DNA of 64,000 nt from Clostridia bacterium (lineage in GTDB: Bacteria > Bacillota > Clostridia > Christensenellales > CAG-314). Shown here piece after piece: positions 51,892 through 61,294 of the stretch. Position 1 is the stretch's first letter. Each line of letters starts with the position of its first letter. The notes beneath the pieces are model-generated. The model was not told the origin of the DNA. It was given only the letters and a program-made list of their open reading frames with translations, and ran no database searches. Location: contig CAAGHL010000060.1 in assembly GCA_900769665.1 (NCBI GenBank), positions 1 to 64,000 of the forward strand. Direction: 5' to 3'. The translations under genes and the position numbers were made by a program.

Positions 51892-54800
51892 ATGAAAAAA
51901 TACCTAAGTTGCTTGTTGGCAATCGTATTTGCGCTAAGCACATTGTCGAGCGCATTGTTTGCCCTTGCGGACACTGGCGAAAGCGGACTTGTTGCCAAGT
52001 TCGACTTCGACAGCGGACTTTCCGCAAACGGCTACACGGCAACGCTCGGCGGCGGTGCAACGGTAAAGGACGGCGGACGTAGCGGCAAATACGTTAGCTT
52101 GGACGGCGGTTCGTCCTACCTGTCGTTGTCGTCAACATTGCTCGACCAAGGCGACGGCTACTCGATAAGCTTGTGGTTGCACTTGCCTGTGGCGTCATCT
52201 CCGTGGTCGCGCATATTGGAAATCGGCGCATATAACACGGCAAACGTCCCCTATAAGTACACGTCGCTCGGTTTCGACGGCGAAAGCAAAATGCGCGTGG
52301 CAACGTCGGCAAACATCGTTTCTTCGCAAAACGTGGCGTATGCCGATGCGCAACCCGATGTCGGCGGCTGGTCGCACCTAGTGTTTGCCGTCGGGGCGGA
52401 CGGTACGCACACGGTGTATCTCAACGGACAACGAGTATTGTCGGCAAAGTTTGCCACAAACCCTGCCAACACCAAACACGACCTTATTTATATAGGCAAG
52501 TCGTTGTTTGAAAGCGACCCCTACGCAACGATGGACTTTGATGACGTCAAGGTGTACAGCCGTGCGCTTACCGCGGACGAAGTGGCAACGACGGCGGAAA
52601 TCACCGACCGACAAGCCGTCGACGCCGACGTAGCCTCAGTCAACATCGCCAAGGTGACAACCTCCACCAAACTAAACTTGTTCAAACGCGGCAACAACGG
52701 TTCGGCGGTCACTTGGACGTCGAGCAACCCCTCGGTAATCGACGGCAACGGCTACGTGTTTAGCTCCGACCAAGACAAAACGGTCAAACTTACCGCAGTA
52801 TTCAGCAGAGGAAATGTCACCGTGCAAAAGGAATTTGAAACATTGGTAAAGGCGCAAAGCAGCAACGTGTATGCCGACAACACCGACCCGTCGGACGTTA
52901 CGTTGCTCGGCGACAACTACTTCACCCAAACAAGACAACTAAACAAGGACTACATGATGAGTTTCGACGCCGAGCGTTTGCTTGTCAACTACAAAAAGAC
53001 AAGCGGACTGCCAACCGGTGCAACGCAGTACGAAGGTTGGATAACGGCGGAAAACGGCGGCTCGGGCAACACGATGGGGCACTATCTGTCCGCGCTTACC
53101 TACCTGTACGCCGAAGAGGGCGATACGGAAGTGGGCGAAAGGCTGGACTACATGCTCGCCGAGCTTGTCCTTTGCATGGACAACTACGGCAAACTTCATC
53201 CGAGCGAAAAGGGTTACTGGGGCGGCGTGAGTAGTAGCGTACTGACCGACCTCGAAAACGGCGGCAACCCCTTTGTGCCGTACTACGTAATAGAAAAGAA
53301 TATTTGGGGTGCATACAACGCCTACACGATACTAGGCAACCAAGACGCAAAAGCGTTGATGTACGGCTTGGGCGAATACACGGCAAACCGAATCAACTCC
53401 TACAGCGACGAAATGCTTACCCGCGTGCTAAAAAGAGAGTACGGCGGCATAGGCACGATGATGTTTATGCTGTACGGACTGAGCGGCAACAAAGCCTACC
53501 TCACGGCGGCGCAAAAGTTCCTCGAGCCTGCGGTGTTCGACCTCATCGACCGCGACGAAGACCCCTTTGCTTGGAAGCACGCCAACACGCAAATACCCAA
53601 GATTTACAGTGCGGCGTGGGGTTACTACGTGACGGGCGACCAACATTACTTGGAGCTTGCCAAGAAAGGCTTTGATTACCTCACCGTCGGGCGCACGTTT
53701 GCGACGGGCAACATCAGCGAAACGGAAGACCTGCATCCGCAACACGAAACGGACACGGGCGGCTTCCAAAGTTGCGAAACTTGCTGTGCGTACAACCTTA
53801 TGCGCCTGTCCGACATGCTGTACCGCTTGACGGGCGAAAAGTCCTACATGGACTACTACGAAAAGCTGTTTTACAACTGCATTTTGGCTTCCATCGACCC
53901 CGAAACGGGCATGAAAACTTACTACGTATCCATGGACAGCGGCTACTACAAGGTTTACCACACGGCGTACACGTCGTTTTGGTGCTGTACGGGTACGGGG
54001 TTGGAAAGCTTTGCCAAGATGAACCAAAACATTTACTACCTTACGCCCGACAGTTTGACTGTTAACCTGTTTGTTCCGTCGTCGTATACCGACAAAACTA
54101 CGGGTTTAGGCGTAAAAATGCAAACAAATCTTCCCGACGAGGATACGGTAAAAATCACCGTGACCAAGGGCGCAAACACGACCTTGCGTATTCGTAACCC
54201 CTATTGGAGTAACGGTACCGTATTGACAATCAACGGAAAGAGTGCGGAATTGAATATCGACGGCAACGGTTACATCAACGTGACGCGCAACTTTGCCGTA
54301 GGCGACGTAATCGAAGTGACCTTCCCGATGTCCTTCCGCTTGGACAGGCTGGACAGCACAACCCAACCGCACAGCGACGCAATCATGTACGGACCGCTTG
54401 TAATGAACGGCGTAATCGACAGTATCGGCGACGTAAGCCCCATACAAAACAACGCCAACACAGGCAAGATGGACGGCGACATAGACGAAAATCTGTTCTA
54501 CACGGGTAACAGTGTGTTTGACGGACTTACGCAAACCGGCGTGTTGGAGTACGACCTTGCCGTTGCCAACCAAACGGTACACATCAAGCCGTTTTTCCGT
54601 TGCCATAGGGAGCGTTACATCATTTATTGGAATGTATACAAGGTCGGTTCTCCCGAACAAGCGGCGCACGTGGACAGCCAAAACGCCGACAAAACATACC
54701 TTATCGACACGGTGGACTGCGGCAACTGGTTTGAAGAAAGTCCGCACGGTTTGCAGTACGAAGGCACTTGGATAGGTAATTACAGCACCGAGCATAACCG

Positions 54801-56205
54801 CGGCTTGGTAAAAGGCGGCTGGTTCAGCTACAACATGCGTGTGGAGCGCGGCGTCGGCAACTACTTGCGCTTTATGCACTTCGGTACGGACAGCGGCTAC
54901 GGTTACGACGTATATGTCAACGGAACGAAAATTGCAAGTGCGGACATCACCGCCAAGGGCAAAATGTTCTACTGGAACACGTACCCAATCCCCGACAAGT
55001 ATACGGCAAACGCAGACTACATCACGGTAAAGGTGGTGTGCACTTACGGCACTTTGACGACGGGTATCTATACGGTGGAAACACGTCGCGACGGACTAGC
55101 CAAGGCAACGGAGGAAAAGTTGACGATTGCCTCGGGCGACAGCCGCACGATTGCGCTAAACAACTTGCTTTGCGACAAGTTTGAAGTAACGGGCGTAGGC
55201 AACGTCACGATAGAGGGCGTGCGCGACGGCGTTACGGAACACATCTACACCGGCGGCACGGGCATTGCGGAAAAGCTTGCGCAGTACAGCCAAATTACGA
55301 TACGCGCCAACACCGACTTTGACGGAACGGTAGCGGTGTACGGCGACAAGATACAATCGATAGACAAACTTAGCTATACGGCGGCGTCCCCGACGTCACA
55401 CATCAAGGCTGATATGTACGCAACCGTCAACACGCAAAACTGCGGCACGGTGCGTATGCTAATAGACTGGTTTGGCGAAACGCTCGGCGGCAACTCTAGC
55501 GGACAAGCCAAGGTGTACGGTTTGTCGGACAAAGTGAGCTACGAGGTTGTTTGCAAAAAGCTCAACGACGGCTTGATTGCTTACTACGACTTTGAAGAAG
55601 TAACTAACGGCGTTGTTGCGGACGAGAGCGGCAACGGCAATGACGGACAAACGAGCGGTCGTGTACGCGCGGCGCACGGCAAGTACGGCAACGGACTTAA
55701 CCTAGGCGGTTTGGACGGTTGCGTGCTACTGCCCACGGTGCGGAGCGCAAACGGCATTACCATGAGCATGTGGGTGCGCTTCAACTCCGACAAGGACGTG
55801 ACCTACCAACGCTTGTTTGACCTCGGCAACGATCGTCACAATTATCTCACCTATGCTGCGTGCGGATACGTAGGCGGCGCAAAGAACGGTACAGTCACTA
55901 GCGTTGCGGAAAAGGTGTGGTCGTTCGGTACGGACAAGTGGCATCACTATGTGGTGACCGTCGGCAACGGTGTGGCAATTGCCTACTTGGACGGTGTGGA
56001 ATTGGCACGCAACGAAAACTTCACCTTCGACCTAGCCGCCGTAAGTACCTTTACTCGCAACGCAATCGGACGTGCAAGTATCAACTACTCGCCCTACCTA
56101 AACGGCGTTGTGGACGAGTTCCGCATGTACGACTACGCACTGTCGGCAAGCCAAGTTAAGGGACTGTTCAACCTTACTGACTTAGCACAGGAATACTTTG
56201 AGTAA
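51892..56205 (+). CDS. Secreted GH127 beta-L-arabinofuranosidase-type enzyme with LamG domains
   Basis: A 1437-residue exported protein. Signal peptide at 1-27; LamG-like domain at about 33-220 (GGSSYLSLSSTLLDQGDGYSISLWL region); Ig-like domain at about 240-320. The GH127 (alpha/alpha)6 domain at about 330-870 has the hallmark cysteines: E629/C631 in SCETCCAYNLMRLSD and C698/C699 in FWCCTGTGLES, matching the zinc site and cysteine nucleophile of the family. Beta domains follow, with a second LamG at about 1225-1435 (LIAYYDFEE...GNGNDGQTSG). The start at 51892 is preferred over 51889, since AGGAG is then 6 nt away. It removes beta-L-arabinofuranose from plant glycoproteins or arabinans. No sortase motif is seen. 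Confidence 0.88.
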   Translation: MKKYLSCLLAIVFALSTLSSALFALADTGESGLVAKFDFDSGLSANGYTATLGGGATVKDGGRSGKYVSLDGGSSYLSLSSTLLDQGDGYSISLWLHLPVASSPWSRILEIGAYNTANVPYKYTSLGFDGESKMRVATSANIVSSQNVAYADAQPDVGGWSHLVFAVGADGTHTVYLNGQRVLSAKFATNPANTKHDLIYIGKSLFESDPYATMDFDDVKVYSRALTADEVATTAEITDRQAVDADVASVNIAKVTTSTKLNLFKRGNNGSAVTWTSSNPSVIDGNGYVFSSDQDKTVKLTAVFSRGNVTVQKEFETLVKAQSSNVYADNTDPSDVTLLGDNYFTQTRQLNKDYMMSFDAERLLVNYKKTSGLPTGATQYEGWITAENGGSGNTMGHYLSALTYLYAEEGDTEVGERLDYMLAELVLCMDNYGKLHPSEKGYWGGVSSSVLTDLENGGNPFVPYYVIEKNIWGAYNAYTILGNQDAKALMYGLGEYTANRINSYSDEMLTRVLKREYGGIGTMMFMLYGLSGNKAYLTAAQKFLEPAVFDLIDRDEDPFAWKHANTQIPKIYSAAWGYYVTGDQHYLELAKKGFDYLTVGRTFATGNISETEDLHPQHETDTGGFQSCETCCAYNLMRLSDMLYRLTGEKSYMDYYEKLFYNCILASIDPETGMKTYYVSMDSGYYKVYHTAYTSFWCCTGTGLESFAKMNQNIYYLTPDSLTVNLFVPSSYTDKTTGLGVKMQTNLPDEDTVKITVTKGANTTLRIRNPYWSNGTVLTINGKSAELNIDGNGYINVTRNFAVGDVIEVTFPMSFRLDRLDSTTQPHSDAIMYGPLVMNGVIDSIGDVSPIQNNANTGKMDGDIDENLFYTGNSVFDGLTQTGVLEYDLAVANQTVHIKPFFRCHRERYIIYWNVYKVGSPEQAAHVDSQNADKTYLIDTVDCGNWFEESPHGLQYEGTWIGNYSTEHNRGLVKGGWFSYNMRVERGVGNYLRFMHFGTDSGYGYDVYVNGTKIASADITAKGKMFYWNTYPIPDKYTANADYITVKVVCTYGTLTTGIYTVETRRDGLAKATEEKLTIASGDSRTIALNNLLCDKFEVTGVGNVTIEGVRDGVTEHIYTGGTGIAEKLAQYSQITIRANTDFDGTVAVYGDKIQSIDKLSYTAASPTSHIKADMYATVNTQNCGTVRMLIDWFGETLGGNSSGQAKVYGLSDKVSYEVVCKKLNDGLIAYYDFEEVTNGVVADESGNGNDGQTSGRVRAAHGKYGNGLNLGGLDGCVLLPTVRSANGITMSMWVRFNSDKDVTYQRLFDLGNDRHNYLTYAACGYVGGAKNGTVTSVAEKVWSFGTDKWHHYVVTVGNGVAIAYLDGVELARNENFTFDLAAVSTFTRNAIGRASINYSPYLNGVVDEFRMYDYALSASQVKGLFNLTDLAQEYFE

Positions 56206-56329
56206 TGTAACGAAATTTTTAATACGGTGTAAAAAATCGATGACATTTTGCGACATTTTGCATGGCTTTTCACACCGATAAACAACAATGAACTTTGCCC
56301 TTTGCGGGTAAAAATAATTGGAGGAACAT

Positions 56330-59300
56330 ATGAAAAAACAAACACGTTTTGCTGTTTTGGCGGCGTTGGCGTTGGTTTGCGTTGCTTCGCTGTGCGCGGT
56401 GCTTTTGCCCGTAGGTACGGGCGCGCAAGCCGACGGATTGTACAGCCAAAACTTTGAAAACTACGACGGCTCGACGGCAGCCAACAGTTGGGTGTGGAAC
56501 AACGCCGGGTTGATTAACGACTCGGCATACGGTCCCGAGAAGCTGATAAACGACGCGTACGCAATCGACGGTTGGTCGATCAAGGTCGGTAGCACATCGG
56601 CAGGCACGCCTTCGATGACTGCGTTGTTGGCGTTTCAAGGCGGACAACTGCCAAATGACGGCGGCAACTACTGGTTGAAACTCGACGCGCGTTTTGTCGG
56701 CGTTTCGCAGTTCGGCTTCAGATTTTTGGAGGCTAACACCGACGCAGTGCTTAGCGTGGCAAGCATTGACGACATCGGCGCAATAGCCGACAAAGGCGTA
56801 AACTACAAGTCGGAAAAGCACGACGACGAACAAGGTGGCTACTACACGATTTGGCTTAGCCTCAGCGGTACTCCTGCCGACGGACGAGCTACTTGGGGCG
56901 GATTTACCGCCACGATGACGGGCGACAACGGCGGCTACGTGGTGATGGACAACATCGAAGTGGTTGCCAACACCGACAACGACAAGGTGACGGAACGTGA
57001 CCTAGCCGACTACACGTGGGGCGCAAACTTTGCCAACTATGACGGAACGATGGCTACCAACGCTTATGTGTGGAATCACGTCGGATTTGCTTGCGATGCC
57101 GAAAGTAAAAGCATGATTTATTCCAAAACCGATCCCATGGCTATTGACGGTTGGTCCATCAAAATCGGTAAGTCCGCCGAAGGACATGTGGAAAGCAATA
57201 ACTTCCTTTGCTTCAAAAGTGACGTGTTGCCTACCGACGGAAAGCCCTTCGAGTTGACGTTCGACGTTCGTTTCGACAACATCACCAAGTTCGGATTTGT
57301 ATACTTGTTGGGCGGCGCTGACAGCGTACTAAGTCGTGTTGACATTGACGTTAGCGACGTACAAAAAGCAACTTACTCCGGTAAGTATTACCAAGCAACG
57401 CAAAACGAAAACGGTTACTACTCGATTTCCGTCGATATGATCGGCGACAATGGCGGTAAAAATACGTGGGGTTACTTCTACGCCGATTACGGACAAAACG
57501 GCGGAAACGTGGTTTTGGACAACATCGCTTACAAACCCAGCACTCGCGACTACGACAAAACGGTAACTCTCAACGAAACGTTCGAAGGTTACACAAGCGG
57601 TTCCGCGGCGGAATATGTGTGGAACAATTCCCACTTGTACTGCGACGCTCCCGACGCGAAAATTGAACAAGCTTTTGACGGCAACGCACTTGTCGTTCGT
57701 CAAGCGACGGCGGCTACCATTGCCGACGGAACATTTATCGGTCTGAAAGGTCGTGGCGGCGACCCGACCACCGTTGGCAAGTACTACGAAATTGCCTTTG
57801 ACATGCAAACAACCAACGTCACGACCTTTGGATTGAAGGTAAAAGCCGTTCATCCGGAAAACGGCGACGTGGATCAAGCAACCATTACGGTAAACCCGAC
57901 AACGCAAACATACTCTGCCGATTGTTACGCCAAGGTGGAGTTTGTCGGCAACAACGTTATTCACGTGGTGATTCAGTTTGTCGCTGTCGGTACGGAAATA
58001 TTCGGCGGCTTCTTTGCGACGACGGACAACAATGCCGTACTTGCGCTGGACAACTACACTATTACTTCGATAAAGTCGACAAATCTGCCTTTTATTGTGA
58101 CAGAAACAGGCTTTGAAAGTGGTGAACTGTCACCTTTCACGGTGGAAACACGCTTTAATGCCGACAATCAATTCTTGGGTATGCTTACCGTCGACCCCGA
58201 CAAAGTTATCAACGGCGCGCTGAGCGTGTATGCAGGTTTCGACGCAACCAACCTTACCGACAAGTGGGGCAAGTTGCTCGGACTTGACTTCGATTTCGAG
58301 GCAGGCGCATATGCGATACAGTTCCGCTACAAGGTGCATGCGGCAAGCGAAAACTATTTCTACTTGGAAGTGGGCGGTTCGTCCGGTAAGTATGTCAGAT
58401 TTAACGGAAACGAAGTTGTGGAAGCAAGCCAAGGCGTAAACGCAAGCGTAGACGCCGAAGCCGACAACGTAAAAGTGTTGAAGGCGGTCGTGACGTTGGA
58501 CGAAGCCAAGAGCGGATTGCTTATCGGCAGTTTCGGTGGCGGTTTTATTTCCATCGACGATATGTCCGTGGGCAAAGGCTCGACTTTTGCTGAGTTGCCC
58601 GTTGTAGAACGCAAGACTTTGACGGTAGGCACAAAACTGTTTGAAGAAAACTTCGAGAACCAAAACGTCGGCGACAACTTGGAAGTATTCAAGTTTACAA
58701 GCGGCGTGGACGCATTCGGCTACGAGTACGCATACAGCGCAATCGACGGCAAAATTTCGTTGGTTATGTACAACGGCGGCGATTGGAGCGAAGTAGTAAA
58801 GACCAAGGTGGGACTTATGCAAAACGGCAAGGTGTACACCCTTGTGTTCCGCTACAAAAAGCTTGTCGACGACGTCGCCGACGAGGTAAGCAACGTAAAC
58901 GTGATGATCAACAACGGTCAAACCAACGCCAAGTATATTGCGTTTAGCACCGACGGCAAAGTGCGTGCCTTTACGACTGCGGGCGGCGGATTTTGGAAGG
59001 ACATCAGCCTTGCTTCCGTCAAACAAGGCAACGGCTGCTTCGAGGCGAGCGTGACCTTTGTCGCAACGGAAAACGCGCGCATAGTGCTAGGTCAATACGG
59101 CTCGGCAAAGATTGCGCTGGACAACATTGCATTGTTTGAGGGCTTTGTCGGCGAGTTTGCTTCCGCCGCAACGACGGTGGACGCACCCGACAAAAACGCA
59201 TTGCTTAAAACATTGGAAAACGCCAAGTCGTTGGACGGCACGGTGTACACTGCGGAAAGCTTTGCAACCTTGACAGAAAAAATCGCCGCCGCCGAGAGCG

Positions 59301-59704
59301 TGTACGACAATTTGGACGCTACGGCGCAACAAGTGGAAACGGCGCTTACCGAGTTGGAACAAGCAATCGACGGACTTGTGGAAAAGGAAACCGCGGCACG
59401 CAACGCATTTGCCCAAGCCGTGGCTGAGATAGCAAACGCCAAGACGAAGGCGGAAATGTTTGACAAGATCAACGCCGCGATCACGGCATACAAGCAAGTG
59501 ACCGACAAAGCGGCGGTGGCGGATGACTACGCCAAGTTGCAAGCGGCAGTCGGTGCGTACAACGAGTATGTAACAACCGCAAACGACGAAGTGACTACGG
59601 CAAACGACGTGGCAACAAAAGTATTTGTAACGGCAGGCGGCGTGACGGCTGTGGTGGCTTGTGTGTACGTAGCAATCAAAAAACTGTTGGGAGGTGCGCT
59701 GTAA
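56330..59704 (+). CDS. Giant repeat surface protein with five beta-sandwich modules
   Basis: A 1124-residue exported protein with no enzyme motif. After the signal (1-35), three clear repeats of about 175 residues (each starting with an N-[FE]-x-Y-x-G pattern such as SQNFENYDGSTAANSWVWNN, and ending in VVMDNIEV / VVLDNIAY / LALDNYTI) occupy about 38-590. Two further related modules follow (to about 950; ISIDDMSVG, KIALDNIAL). A FIVAR-like helical stretch (about 955-1090) and a C-terminal membrane helix (VTAGGVTAVVACVYVAIKKLL) end it. The repeated modules resemble carbohydrate-binding beta-sandwiches. RBS GGAGG with 5-nt spacing. The stop overlaps the next gene by 1 nt. Likely a glycan-binding partner of the GH127 enzyme 125 nt upstream. 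Confidence 0.75.
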   Translation: MKKQTRFAVLAALALVCVASLCAVLLPVGTGAQADGLYSQNFENYDGSTAANSWVWNNAGLINDSAYGPEKLINDAYAIDGWSIKVGSTSAGTPSMTALLAFQGGQLPNDGGNYWLKLDARFVGVSQFGFRFLEANTDAVLSVASIDDIGAIADKGVNYKSEKHDDEQGGYYTIWLSLSGTPADGRATWGGFTATMTGDNGGYVVMDNIEVVANTDNDKVTERDLADYTWGANFANYDGTMATNAYVWNHVGFACDAESKSMIYSKTDPMAIDGWSIKIGKSAEGHVESNNFLCFKSDVLPTDGKPFELTFDVRFDNITKFGFVYLLGGADSVLSRVDIDVSDVQKATYSGKYYQATQNENGYYSISVDMIGDNGGKNTWGYFYADYGQNGGNVVLDNIAYKPSTRDYDKTVTLNETFEGYTSGSAAEYVWNNSHLYCDAPDAKIEQAFDGNALVVRQATAATIADGTFIGLKGRGGDPTTVGKYYEIAFDMQTTNVTTFGLKVKAVHPENGDVDQATITVNPTTQTYSADCYAKVEFVGNNVIHVVIQFVAVGTEIFGGFFATTDNNAVLALDNYTITSIKSTNLPFIVTETGFESGELSPFTVETRFNADNQFLGMLTVDPDKVINGALSVYAGFDATNLTDKWGKLLGLDFDFEAGAYAIQFRYKVHAASENYFYLEVGGSSGKYVRFNGNEVVEASQGVNASVDAEADNVKVLKAVVTLDEAKSGLLIGSFGGGFISIDDMSVGKGSTFAELPVVERKTLTVGTKLFEENFENQNVGDNLEVFKFTSGVDAFGYEYAYSAIDGKISLVMYNGGDWSEVVKTKVGLMQNGKVYTLVFRYKKLVDDVADEVSNVNVMINNGQTNAKYIAFSTDGKVRAFTTAGGGFWKDISLASVKQGNGCFEASVTFVATENARIVLGQYGSAKIALDNIALFEGFVGEFASAATTVDAPDKNALLKTLENAKSLDGTVYTAESFATLTEKIAAAESVYDNLDATAQQVETALTELEQAIDGLVEKETAARNAFAQAVAEIANAKTKAEMFDKINAAITAYKQVTDKAAVADDYAKLQAAVGAYNEYVTTANDEVTTANDVATKVFVTAGGVTAVVACVYVAIKKLLGGAL

Positions 59705-60336
59705 TGAACAAAAGACTATTTGCGGCACTGCTGTGCGTGGTGCTTGCGTTGAGCGTGTTTATGCTTGTCGCATGTGTAAACGAACCGAACAATCCCCCTA
59801 AACCGGACGACAATCCGCCAGAGCCGCAAAAGACGGTGTACGAAACTCTTAACGAGCTTGCGACAAAACCGCATGACAACGGCAAACTGACGGTTATTAC
59901 AACGGTTGGCGAAGACGTACTTACAAGTACTTACACGTTGACGACCAACGCCGACGGAGTCAAGGTGGAGTATGCAATACAAACTCTTGCTACTTTGTCC
60001 CTTGAAGAAACCACAACGGAACGCATAGTTACTACAAGCGGAAGTTACGTGGTAAAGGACGGCAAAGTCGTTCAACAAAACGGTCAAAACTGCGACATAG
60101 CATTGGAAAATGTAACTGCCGAGGGCATAAAGTTTGACAAAACTTACTTTGCCGAAGCCAAGGAAACCGACGGCAAGTTTGTAGCTAACGTAACAAACGT
60201 AAAGGGCTTCATCGGTGACGTTGCCGCAACGGACATGGCGATAGAAGTGACCTACACCGCACAAGCAATAACTAATCTTGTAATAAACTACAAGACGACA
60301 AACTCAACGGTAACGATGACTTACTCCTTTGCGTAA
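59704..60336 (+). CDS. Small lipoprotein coupled to the repeat surface protein
   Basis: A 210-residue lipoprotein (signal ends FMLVAC, C24), followed by a proline-rich stretch and a beta-rich domain (TVYETLNELATKPHDNGKLT; then repeated GSYVVKDGKVVQQNG-type strands). Family not recognised. The start codon overlaps the upstream stop (TAATG), with GGGAGG 10 nt upstream, so both proteins are made from one transcript. Confidence 0.75.
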   Translation: MNKRLFAALLCVVLALSVFMLVACVNEPNNPPKPDDNPPEPQKTVYETLNELATKPHDNGKLTVITTVGEDVLTSTYTLTTNADGVKVEYAIQTLATLSLEETTTERIVTTSGSYVVKDGKVVQQNGQNCDIALENVTAEGIKFDKTYFAEAKETDGKFVANVTNVKGFIGDVAATDMAIEVTYTAQAITNLVINYKTTNSTVTMTYSFA

Positions 60337-60477
60337 AACGCAGTTGTCGTAATTGTCTACAAGGCCGCGAGCCGAGATTGTTACGACGAAAAAATTTACC
60401 ATCTACGGTATAGCGGACAACAATCCGCCATGCCGTAGACCATAATCTTCCCCTCGGATCGAGTATCCTCTCGGTCC

Positions 60478-60524
60478 ACCAAACGCCGCGCCGAGGCAAT
60501 TCCCTCGGTGCGGCGTTTGGTTTT
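60478..60524 (+). terminator. Long intrinsic terminator
   Basis: ACCAAACGCCGCGCCGAGG (60478-60496) pairs almost completely with the arm 60503-60521 (one G-T pair), followed by a short T run. It ends the GH127/surface-protein transcript. Confidence 0.85.
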
Positions 60525-60536
60525 CCCGTTAAAGCG

Positions 60537-60572
60537 CACGCAAAGCGACGAAATTCGTTTTGCGTGTTTTTT
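60537..60572 (+). terminator. Second intrinsic terminator
   Basis: CACGCAAA (60537-60544) pairs with TTTGCGTG (60559-60566), followed by six T, shortly after the first terminator. Confidence 0.7.
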
Positions 60573-60952
60573 ATGGTTTGTGTCATTGTAGGAATAAAAA
60601 AAAGTAATTTTGCGTCAAAAGTCGTAGCGCAAAAATTTTCACTTGGTAAATTGTTTCCATGTTTGTTTTTTTTTGTTTGCCGTTCGAGGGGGCTCGGGCA
60701 GTCGATTTTTTTTGTTGGCAAAACAGGGTTATGTTGTAAAAATCATGATACGTATGCAGATTTTTGCGACATTTTGTCGGTTTTTAGTCGGGGAAACGAT
60801 ATTTTTTACTGCAAGTTTTCGGTAGTATTAAGCCGTCGCGGCAAGGATTGGCGGTCTACAAAACGCCGAAAAAACGAACATTTTGCCGACTTATTCAAAA
60901 AATGAACAAATCAAAAATTTTTTTTATTTTTGAAAAAAAATGCGTTATTTGC

Positions 60953-60982
60953 TTGTCAAAAAGCAAGGGGGGGGGGTATGAT
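60953..60982 (+). promoter_or_regulatory. Candidate phase-variable promoter with 10-G spacer tract
   Basis: TTGTCA (60953-60958) and TATGAT (60977-60982) are 18 nt apart, and the last ten spacer bases (60967-60976) are all G. Gain or loss of a G would change the -35/-10 spacing. The transcript would read into the prepilin-like gene at 61295. Confidence 0.6.
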
Positions 60983-61294
60983 ATTTAGTAGTAACTGATG
61001 TTATTGTAGGAGATTAACGCAATACAGTAGGTTTTTTATTCAAAATTTTGCTTTTTACTTGCCGTCCTTTCGGACGGCGGTTGTCGCCTACAAAAATATT
61101 AGTGTTTTTCGTTTGCCGCCGTTTCGGACAATTGGCGGTAAGCGTGTTTTCGATGTTTCCATTTGCAATGTTTGTCCTGCGTGCCTATTTTTTTGTTAAA
61201 AAACAGGACATACAAACGGAAATAAAGTCATACACTTTCTCGACAACACACGCGCAAGCGTTGTTGAATATAAAACATGAAAGGAGAAAAACTA

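Larger units (their letters stand above)
60337..61294 (+). other. Gene-free 958-nt region before the prepilin-like gene
   Basis: No gene is supported. It contains a nested inverted repeat TCTACGG...GCGGA...TCCGC...CCGTAGA (60402-60439), two terminators, a TACGTA element (60749-60754), a candidate phase-variable promoter (60953-60982) and a leader of about 300 nt. The leader has a hairpin GCCGTCC-TTTC-GGACGGC near 61060-61077 and a looser GCCGCC/GGCGG stem after it. Confidence 0.55.

Noticed and set aside
60564..60905. 113-residue plus-strand frame before the poly-G promoter
   Set aside because: Lacks a ribosome site, lies in AT-rich regulatory DNA with terminator and repeat element, and has a low-complexity translation.
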